Positions 55,591 through 64,000 of a stretch of 64,000 nucleotides of DNA are shown in pieces. The DNA comes from Sanderia malayensis (taxonomy: Eukaryota; Cnidaria; Scyphozoa; Semaeostomeae; Pelagiidae): assembly GCA_013076295.1 (NCBI GenBank), contig RQOL01000660.1:5766001-5830000 (forward strand), in the 5' to 3' direction. The notes below the pieces were generated by a model, which did no database searches, was not told the origin of the DNA, and was given only the letters and a program-made list of their open reading frames with translations. Position numbers and translations under genes: made by a program. How positions within the stretch are numbered: the stretch's first letter is position 1; each line of letters begins with the position of its first letter.

Positions 55591-55870
55591 AAAATTAATT
55601 GTCACACCTAGGGGGGTGGTAGAAGTGCATAGAACGCACTTTGTCGCCTCACACATTTTTGTTTACCAAATTTGGCCGCTGCGAGAAGCAAGTTTTTTGC
55701 AATAAAAACATACGGTGAAGATTCCAAAATAGTAATGTCGTTTTATACACGCCTATACGTCGTAAATATACAATTTAAAGTAATCTATTGCCTTCCGTTT
55801 TGAAATTATAGCTGCGCAAATAGTCCCAAACTAGTCCCAAGCTAGTCTCAAACTAGTCTCAAACTGGAGG
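55590..55870. repeat. Dispersed repeat, inverted copy of 34820-35080
   Basis: It begins AATTAATTGTCACACCTAGG and ends with CTAGTCTCAAAC runs. The pair lies about 20.5 kb apart in opposite orientation. Confidence 0.7.
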
Positions 55871-56298
55871 TCGATCAGTTCTAACCACTCGATGTAAATC
55901 GTTATATGATTTATTTGCTCCCGAGATACAGACACAACGTTTGATGACGTCACAGTGATGTTCTGTTTTCGCATGAAAAGGTCAAAATTGCCTACTTTGA
56001 AAGTTAATAGAGAAAAAAGTATACATTATTTGCAAATTTTATTTGCGCCACGTTAATCAGTGCATTGAATTCCTTGTGTTTTTGAAATAAAAACACCATG
56101 TAAAATATAGTTGCATCAGCACTTTAAGTTAAATCATCATTTTATATTAGTTTGGAGAATACGATGAAATTTAAATTATATATAACATGCCTGTCCGTCT
56201 TATAAATGGTCATAATTCATGAATGTGCGTCCTGTTTTTACCAATATGACAGAATGTCGCCTATGTTTACCAGTGTTTTATAGTAGCTGTGAGTTTGA
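55871..56298. other. No gene seen
   Basis: AT-rich, with a GATGACGTCACAGTGATG site near 55930 also found near 34450. Confidence 0.4.
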
Positions 56299-56530
56299 GG
56301 CCCTGTTCACACGACACGACACCGTTTTCATTTGACTACGTTTTCATTTTGATCCGTTTACGATACTGCGTTCACTCGGAAACGAAATGAAATGAAAGCG
56401 CTCTGGAAGTGGAGTGTACCATTTTCGTTCGACACCGTTTTCAGTTTGGACTCGTGTGAACGCATGAAAACGGAGTCAAATGAAAACGGAACCTCTTCTC
56501 AGTATGACAGCTTCGTTTTCGATTTCTTTT
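56299..56530. mobile_element. Harbinger-like MITE end (partial)
   Basis: It begins GGCCCTGTTCACACGACACG and contains repeated and inverted ACCGTTTTCA/TGAAAACGG motifs, typical of MITE ends in this window. The opposite end is not found. Confidence 0.4.
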
Positions 56531-59500
56531 GCCGCCATTGTGTAACGTATAAGAAGTCTCGCCATTGGGAGGCATTTTTTTGACTTGTTAAATCGCTGAT
56601 TTGAATAGGCATGAGACAATTAATGTTTTCAGTTAATGCTTTTCTTGCGTCTGTACTATCTTCCATCACTAAATGTGGAGCTAAAATTAAGGTACCATTA
56701 AAGGAAGTTTTAGAACTTGGGGTGTAGGCGCTTTGTTTAAGAAAAAACGTATTATATGGAAGCGGCAAAATAACTCACAAACTTACTCACTGTGAAGTAG
56801 AACACACATAATGATTTGCATTAGATACCAGACTCGTGTATTTTGTCTCTCTTCTCATACATGTTTTTCACTTCTGTTTTTACGTTCGTCCTATCATTAC
56901 GCTTTCGTATTTACGTTTTATAAGTATGGTTTCGTATTTACGTTTTATAAGTATTTGAGATATCAGTTCTGTATATATTTATCCGACGTGTTTTTCTTTG
57001 TTCTGCTCTTCACACTCATTTCTAACGTTGACGATTTATACGTTTATTGATCCATTGTGCAACAGTTGATTGCAAAGTTGCGACGGCACAATAGATGCAA
57101 AGGCGCAATAAATTGCAAATAGTCTTCACTATTTGCAATTAGTAATCACTTTTTTTTACTAAGAAAGTCTTTTTGTAAGAAAGCATTACTTGGCTCTTCA
57201 AAGAGTTGAGGAAGTTCAGGGCTGGGTTTTTGAAACCCAGGAAAGTTGAAAAATTTAGATACTCAAGATTTCAAGGAGAAGTTGCTGTGCAAGCATGAAA
57301 TACTTAATGCTGTGACGATAGTAAATTGGCGAAATAAATTTTTTTAATGTTGAACATTTTATTCGTGGCATAGCATTGTACTTCTGTCAGCGCGAATGTT
57401 TTGTAGCGCAAAAATTTTCACTTCTTGCTAAGAAAGCCTTGGTACCGAAAATGGAAATTGTTAAGAAAGTTTGAGTAGTTTCCTGGAACATATTCCTTAC
57501 AAAAACAGAACGTGCGGGCACGAACCTAAATTTACTTTTCATTGGATTGCTAACGCAGTGCGTGGATGACTGTTTCCCGCGATTCCTTTTGGGTGTTTTT
57601 TTCCTAATCTTGTCAGATAAACATGGTGAATCTTTTATAAATTAATGAATTATGCAGCACCTGCTCCACCGTGTTTACCTGTGTTGATAGTTGTCCATAG
57701 AAGCCCAACAGTTTCATTAATTGTTTTGATTGCCAGACAATAGCGACCTGTGCCGTCGCGTTGTACGCTCTAATCATCCCGCTGTATACTAATCGACCAT
57801 ATTGTGTTTTGAACACACCACTTAGAACCCCCAATATACATAATATTATTGTGAATTTGGTGTGGCTGTTTTTGGTCAGTGTTAATACAACAACAGGCTA
57901 CGAATAACACAGAATAACACTCCGGTTACGCTGTTTAATGATTCACGAAGTTTTTCAATTCACTTTTGTGGCTATAGTTTAAGCGCGTTAGTCTAATGAA
58001 CCAAATTCACCATGAAAGAAACAAGTTGATTAGATATCGGACTAATTACACCAAGGCTATAATGATTAATGCGAATACACGTGACAGACAATGACATCGG
58101 ATTTACAAGGCATATGTTTTCGCTAAGTAGCTATTGCGTGTCCTTGGATCGAGTCAGAATTTGCCAGTCTTATTGTAGACTTTACTCAAGCAACTACTTA
58201 ATGGTGGTGTAAATCACTTGTGCATATTAATTAATTGAATGGATGAGTACTATAACAGAGTTTCCAGTGGCGTTTGGAGGGGCTGACAAGACTGAAACAT
58301 GACCACAGTGCTTGATTTCTGAACAATTTAATTGTGGAGTGGTCTCTTTTACACGTATCATTTCATATCTCTCAGCCTTATTGCGAGTTGTTAGACCCGA
58401 AATCTGGAGTTTTGGTATACCGAAACGCAGTTCCCTTCAATGTGAGTAACTTCATATCTCTTTTTCTTTCTATCCCTCCTGTCAGCCGCAAGGTTATACC
58501 ATTGTATATTGCTATCAATAGCATATTGTATCAATATTAGCTAAATGTTGCGTGCTATCAGTATTCAATATTAAGGTTGATTGAACGCCACCATGTATTT
58601 GCATTTGACTTCATGCACCATAGAGATGCGCCATGGAGATGCGCCATGGAGATGTGCGAGCTGGATTCCTACACCCAAACCTATTTTGGTGAAGGATTGG
58701 AAAATTTGTTGCTTTGTGTGGAAAATATTACAGAATCTAACTGCTGTGTAATAATTTCTTCAAATCGAATCAGCATTGTTTTAGGAGAGATAGGATAGAG
58801 GAGCAAAGCTGTGAGGTAGAATCGTTGTGTTAAATCATCTAGGTGCTCCATTTCAACTTGTTTGTAAAGCTTGCATAAAATAAATTTAACAACTTTCTGA
58901 CATCCAACCGTTGGATATCAAATGATGATGGTAGATAATGGTCTCGAGTGCCCTCTACTTGTAAGCACATATTGCTTTATTTCAGAGTTTGTTGCAACTT
59001 TTGGAGACACATGCATTGCTGGTTATTTTAGCAAACGTCTTGAAGGCAGCATTTTGTTTTTGTGGGAATGCAGCCAGTTTAAATTAGTGCATCGCCCAGA
59101 TCTGAAAAAGCAACTTTATCTGTCGTCAGCCACGCGATATCGACTCACCATTCCCCGTCAATGGTCTGAAAGGAGAGATAAGTAGTTGTACAGAGCTTCA
59201 TGAAGATCAACCACATATCATTGCACGCCAATGTCAAAGGCATCTTGGTCAGAGCAGGTGTTCCGAAATTGGATGTTTTCGGAGGCTCGAGATTGAAGCT
59301 GCTCAAATAAACAAGGCTTTCTGGAGCTTAAAGGGGGATATAATTACTTTTACAATAGATGGAAGGATCGCTCACTGATTACACACAAAGACACTAAATT
59401 GGCCCTAACAAAAAGCATTTCAACAGATAGATTGCAGTTGATGCCAGAATATTGGATGGATATCGAGGAGTTCTGAATCGTACATTCCCATGAAGCAAGC

Positions 59501-60193
59501 TCTGTTTGAAGAAGTATAATTTTCCAGCTGTGTTGTTGCAAAGAATAGATTGGCTTATGGTATATGAGTATATTCGAGTACTTATTGAAGATTTATCAAA
59601 AAATAAAAGACAAGACTAATATTTACTTTTGACAATTCGGTGGCAATACTGCGCTATACAGTAGGAGCGTTGAATTGATACTTGGTTGGCAAACAGTGTT
59701 CTGGAGAAGGACTAATTGAATTTACGAAGAAGAACTGTTGTGTAGCTAAATTGCAGAAAATAGAGAAAATAAAATCTTTCATTTCCTGGGCATTTGGAAC
59801 AAATTATGTTGCGGAATGCTTTTAGTGAAGTAAGATTGTACTCGAATTATACTGCTTGCGATTGGTAGTAGTTTGTACGTGTATTTCTATAGTAGGTCAT
59901 CCTTTTATATTTCAACTGATAACATCAAGTGATCAAGTGATTGTAAAGAAGAATTAGTAGTGAGAAACACAACACAAACCGATTGATCCATGTAGCTTCA
60001 GTCTTGCATTAAACGAGACGGGAGATTGTTGTATGAAAGAATGGATAGCATTGATCTTTGCTTGCCAATTTACAGCTGATGCTTAAGAAACGTTATGTAA
60101 TACTGTATGGTACTGTATGGTTAGAAGCAATAGAAAGACATTGGAGTAACCAAGGGTTTATTGCACTTTTTATATGTTGTATATATATGAGAC
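56531..60193. other. Upstream region of the Kv gene, no gene seen
   Basis: 3.6 kb with only short, motif-free frames. A small direct repeat (CGTATTTACGTTTTATAAGT) lies at about 56905-56955. At 58622-58655 there is a GAGATGCGCCATG repeat. The 5' UTR of the channel gene ends at 60193 and carries an overlapping upstream ATG at 60187 in another frame, which could lower translation. Confidence 0.45.
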
Positions 60194-61321
60194 ATGAGAC
60201 GAAGGCGAATCGAAGAACAGCGAGTTTTTCTCAATGTTGGCGGGAAGATGTTTGAAACGTTTGAGAAAACTTTGCAAAGATTTCCAAACACTTTACTTGG
60301 AGATAAATGCCGGAGAGCAAAATATTATAACGAGCTTGGCAACGAGTATTTCTTTGATTTCAATGTGGGCGAAAGTGCTTTTGCAGCCATATTGTTTTAC
60401 TACCAATCATCGGGAATAATGTCTCGCCCGTTTGATGTGGCAGAGGAAGAATTTCAGGACGCGTTACGGAAATTCGAAATATTTCAACTGCATATCGTCA
60501 GGGAGGATACTGACCTTCCACGAAACCCAGTCGCACGAAAACTCTGGCTGATATTAGAGTACCCCGAAACATCGCTGGCGGGAAGAATATTTGCTCACAT
60601 ATCATTTGTCATAATTATGGTATCTAGTGTAGCATTTTGTGTACAGACGTTGGATGTCAATCGTTCGTCGCTTAAACCGAAACCATCACCGCAATCATTA
60701 CCGCACACATCTCAATCCAACGTTTGGTTCATATTAGAAAGCATATTTATTTCTTGGTTTACGCCGGAATATATTTTACGTCTCGCAGCCGCTCCACGCA
60801 AATCTGAATTCCTGTTTTCACTGTTAGGCCTGATGGATCTGGCCGCCATAGTTCCGTATTATGTCACGTTGATAATGATGCAAGATACATCCAATGCGCG
60901 GTCTTTTGCAATTATCCGCGCTTTTCGTCTCATACAAGCGTTCCGGATAATTAAACTGACGCGACACAGCAAGAGCTTACAGCTAATGGCAAAAGCGCTT
61001 GTGTACTGTAGAGACCAAGTTGGTTCCTTGTTGTTCTTTTTGGTCCTAAATTCAATATTGGGCTCCGCATTGATGTACCATTTCGAGTCAGAAACTAATC
61101 CACAATTTTCTAGTATTCCAGCAGCAATGTGGTTCTGTATTATATCAATGACTACAGTTGGATATGGGGATATTGTGCCAATCACTGTTGAAGGTAAAAT
61201 CGCTGGAACGCTTTGTATTATCTCGGGTACAATAACGCTTTTTCATCTTTTTCTTCCCGTTTATTTAACATATTTCTCGTTGTTCTATAATTCTTCTAAG
61301 AGTAAGAAAGTAGATAGATGA
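60194..61321 (+). CDS. Shaker-type (Kv1-like) voltage-gated potassium channel subunit, single exon
   Basis: 375 residues in one exon. Residues ~10-100 are the T1 tetramerisation domain (VFLNVGGKMFETFEKTLQRF, FYYQSSGIMSRPFDV). S1 follows LWLILEYPETSLAGRIFAHI. S2 is ESIFISWFTPEYILRL and S3 is LLGLMDLAAIVPYYVTLIM. S4 is FAIIRAFRLIQAFRIIKL, where the third charge of the usual ladder is Gln. The pore helix and filter are SMTTVGYGDIVP. S6 is GKIAGTLCIISGTITLFHLF then LPVYLTYFSLFY, which lacks the P-x-P kink (PVP) of Shaker channels. The C-terminal tail is only about 10 residues. Kv subunits form K+ channels in the plasma membrane as tetramers. Cnidarians have many Shaker genes, including subunits that work only in heteromers, and the S4/S6 changes fit such a role (inference). 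Confidence 0.92.
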   Translation: MRRRRIEEQRVFLNVGGKMFETFEKTLQRFPNTLLGDKCRRAKYYNELGNEYFFDFNVGESAFAAILFYYQSSGIMSRPFDVAEEEFQDALRKFEIFQLHIVREDTDLPRNPVARKLWLILEYPETSLAGRIFAHISFVIIMVSSVAFCVQTLDVNRSSLKPKPSPQSLPHTSQSNVWFILESIFISWFTPEYILRLAAAPRKSEFLFSLLGLMDLAAIVPYYVTLIMMQDTSNARSFAIIRAFRLIQAFRIIKLTRHSKSLQLMAKALVYCRDQVGSLLFFLVLNSILGSALMYHFESETNPQFSSIPAAMWFCIISMTTVGYGDIVPITVEGKIAGTLCIISGTITLFHLFLPVYLTYFSLFYNSSKSKKVDR

Positions 61322-63399
61322 CCTGTATATCAGAGGTACATAGTCTGGTATTGATAACAGTGATTGCCTTACAACAAAGTGTAAGGCAATTTCGCTCATG
61401 CAATGTTTATATATAGGCTCGTGTACATATTATAATACCAATGCATATACATAATGGGATGGGTCAATCAAATTAATAGTCTTTAGCTCTATTTAATGCT
61501 AGTTAGTGATTCATTATCTTAAGTTATTGACGTTCACAATTTGGCGTTGACAAACACGACTAAGAATATAATTATAAGTCTCGCAAGTTGCACTAGAAAA
61601 ATCACCGAAAAGAAAAAACCCACCCAGCTCCTTTTATTAGAGTACACCCCTATCATCCTCTACCTGACACTAGCGGTATCGGGCCCCCTTTACTTGTATG
61701 TATTGCATTTCCTTCGGGATTTTTATGATATAGGATTTTAATTTTCTCAAATTGAGACCGATCACTTTTCGTGCGGGATTAATTAGCGTGCCTGCGGGAT
61801 GGGGCCTCGTTACTATCTAGTACCTTTCAATTTCGAAAATGACATGTCACGAGTGACGTGACGAACGTTATCGGTGATATGCGCCTGGGCGTTTATTGCG
61901 TTTTTCAACACCATGAGGTCAATGCAAACACGTGCATTAAATAATATACTTCCCAATGCACAATGTGTGTTACTGCAGAAAGTGATCACGTGCACAGTTT
62001 CCTGACCACCGTATAAACACATCTGATTGGATAAAGTTGAGTATGTATTTATAAATTGTGCATGCGCACTATGCACGCTTTTGTATCCTTCGTATACTTT
62101 CAGAATGTGGCGTAAAATGTGTACAAATAAATATTATTCAAATATGTTGAGCAGTTAACTGCCATGATATCCCGTATATTGTCTTTCTCTATTTGTTCCC
62201 ACTACGTTTTGCCAGCCTTGTTACAACTTCTTCAGCTGTGCATTTATCAATGTCCAGATTTAAATTTACTAAATATAAATTTTCTTGGATCAGAGTTTAC
62301 TGTATCTGTTTTGGGTCTTCTCACTTTTTGTGGATGTCAGTAAGTGCTTTTTTAAGAAGCGTCTAAATTGAGTTTGGAAATTGAGCAAACTGGTGCTTGT
62401 TCATCAAATAATCATCGATTGAAGAATACAATCTACCAATTTTGTTTTGAGCAATGCTTACGAGTTAAGATTGGAGTAAATTAATAGTAAGAATATCAAT
62501 TGGACTTTGTTTCTAATGATGGCCTGCGTTCAAAGCTCCTGAAAAGTAGAGTCGAATCATGCAATCTAAAAGACTAAATTGTTTGAGACATGTCCGATTC
62601 AATCACCCATGCATTGACTTTTGAATCAAGATTATCATTAGAATTGAAATCCCATTTTTATTCTCATTTGCAATTAACTCGAGTCTTAACTCAAAAACAT
62701 CTCTCAGTTGATTGTATTCTTGGATATGTGTTGTAAAAACATCATAGTCTAGAACACGACATGGTTTGCTTAGGATTGAAAAAACTTTCTCTGTTCTATT
62801 AATATTTAATATCTTAATCGATGCTTTGACGTTTGAGATTATTCATGTTTTGATTTGTAGTTTTCTGCTACGACTTAACATGAAAAATTCATGCAGCATA
62901 TCGCCTTTTTAGTTGCAATAATACGTAGCAAAACCACTGCCACGATTACAATTGACAACGTCTTAAGTTTGAAAGAAAATCTATTCTCGTAATGAGCTGC
63001 AAGTGCTGGAAAATGTATTTCCAAGACGTCATTCAATGTGAATTGCTAATTAATCCTTTTTCCGCCCCAAGTGTAGTTGGACGCGAACTTATCTTTAGCA
63101 TTTGGCAGTGGAGACAGAATACAAGAAAAACAACACAAGTTTTATGTGGGAGTACGCGGAAATGGTTCATGGCAGCAAACGTCTCATCAGCCCTACGCGG
63201 GGGTCTTACATTCAATATCTGATCCCCCCTTTGTAAAGTGTAATTTGGTGAGTCTATGAAAAGTGAGAGCTAAGGATTGAGCGAGCACTTGCTGCTGGCC
63301 ACGGCGTCGAAATGAAACTAGTTTATGCGAAAACGGGTCTGAGTAATTAGCATAGGTGAAACCATGAATAAAAACAAACTGCAAATAAGTTTTGAATAG
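61322..63399. other. Kv 3' flank, no gene seen
   Basis: AT-rich sequence. No conserved frame found. A short frame around 63077-63259 has no recognisable motif. Confidence 0.45.
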
Positions 63400-64000
63400 C
63401 ATGCCCCGTGCACAGGGGAGTGCCCCGTTGCCGGGCGATGCATAGGTATCACGAGGCAAGGCCTCTTGGACACCTTTGAAAGCAATCGTGTATTCTTCTG
63501 ACCATATCTTAGAAAATGCATGCCTCGCGCACAGGGGAGTGCCCCGTTGCCAGGCGATGCATAGGTATCATGAGGCAAGGCCTCTCGGACACCTTTGAAA
63601 AGCGATCATGTTTTCTTTTGACCATATCTTTTAAAATGCATGCCTCGCGCACAGGGGAGTGCCCCGTTGCCAGGCGATGCATAGGTATCATGAGGCAAGG
63701 CCTCTCGGACACCTTTGAAAAGCGATCATGTTTTCTTTTGACCATATCTTTAAAAATGCATGCCTCGCGCACAGGGGAGTGCCCCGTTGCCAGGCGATGC
63801 ATAGGTATCATGAGGCAAGGCCTCTCGGACACCTTTGAAAAGCGATCATGTTTTCTTTTGACCATATCTTTTAAAATGCATGCCTCGCGCACAGGGGAGT
63901 GCCCCGTTGCCAGGCGATGCATAGGTATCATGAGGCAAGGCCTCTTGGACACCTTTGAAAAGCGATCATGTTTTCTTCTGACCATATCTTTGAGAATGCA
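63400..64000. repeat. 120-bp tandem repeat, continuing past the window
   Basis: Units start at 63400, 63519, 63639, 63759, 63879 and 63999, each opening CATGCCTCGCGCACAGGGGA. The first unit is 119 bp and the most diverged; the following three are almost identical and the last complete unit differs at a few bases. Each unit has a GC-rich half (GTGCCCCGTTGCCAGGCGAT) and an AT-rich half (TTTTGACCATATCTT). On the minus strand the 120-bp period keeps a frame open as a 40-residue repeat (FSKVSERPCLMIPMHRLATG...). I treat this as non-coding satellite unless expression is shown. Confidence 0.9.

Noticed and set aside
57613..57834. 73-codon minus-strand frame with a plausible amino-acid composition
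   Set aside because: No motif, splice sites or duplicate copy support it.

Overview
This is a window of AT-rich eukaryotic nuclear DNA from an animal, probably a cnidarian. The evidence is intron-rich genes with GT-AG introns, four recognisable metazoan housekeeping or nuclear genes, two hydramacin-like antimicrobial peptide genes, an intronless Shaker-type potassium channel gene, and a dense load of DNA transposons, MITEs and retroelement fragments. The species cannot be fixed from the sequence. No tRNA or rRNA gene was seen.

Layout. 1-1.7 kb: the 3' end of an intronless, aspartate-rich reading frame of unknown function that enters from the left edge. 2.1-13.1 kb: a locus built by duplication. 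It holds two macin genes (4.4 and 12.5 kb) with matching TATA promoters and leader exons. Each is followed by COPE 5' sequence: a broken copy of COPE exon 1 (6.0-6.2 kb) after macin 1, and the functional gene after macin 2. The space between is packed with insertions whose target duplications can be read: a hAT-type element with a Harbinger-type MITE nested in it, a perfect foldback, a 2.07-kb element with 9-bp duplications, a Tigger remnant, and a decayed PHD / ubiquitin-protease-like gene. 13.6-33.8 kb: the gene-dense core, with COPE (12 exons, +), glucosylceramidase (7 exons, -), ANKLE1 (6 exons, +) and snurportin-1 (10 exons, +). GBA and ANKLE1 are head to head over 227 bp, and COPE and GBA converge. 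Introns carry small MITEs and a 17-nt minisatellite.

33.8-56.5 kb: a transposon graveyard. It contains shuffled, repeated pieces of several element proteins: P-element/THAP9-like transposase, a gag-like frame, an unnamed accessory protein and Myb/SANT-like proteins. It also has BEL/Pao gag and pol fragments with a tRNA-Lys-type primer-binding site, a LINE 3' end, a pogo-like DDE fragment, a hAT C-terminus, a Harbinger remnant, and one intact, apparently young Tc1 transposon. 56.5-64 kb: mostly empty sequence around a single-exon Kv channel gene with unusual S4 and S6 segments, ending in a 120-bp tandem repeat that runs off the window.

The host genes do not form a pathway. COPE acts in Golgi-ER vesicle coats, GBA in lysosomal glycolipid breakdown, ANKLE1 in cutting DNA, snurportin-1 in nuclear import of snRNPs, macins in epithelial defence and Kv in excitability. 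What links the window is its history: local duplication of macin and COPE sequence followed by repeated transposon insertion, which can be put in order from empty sites in paralogous copies.
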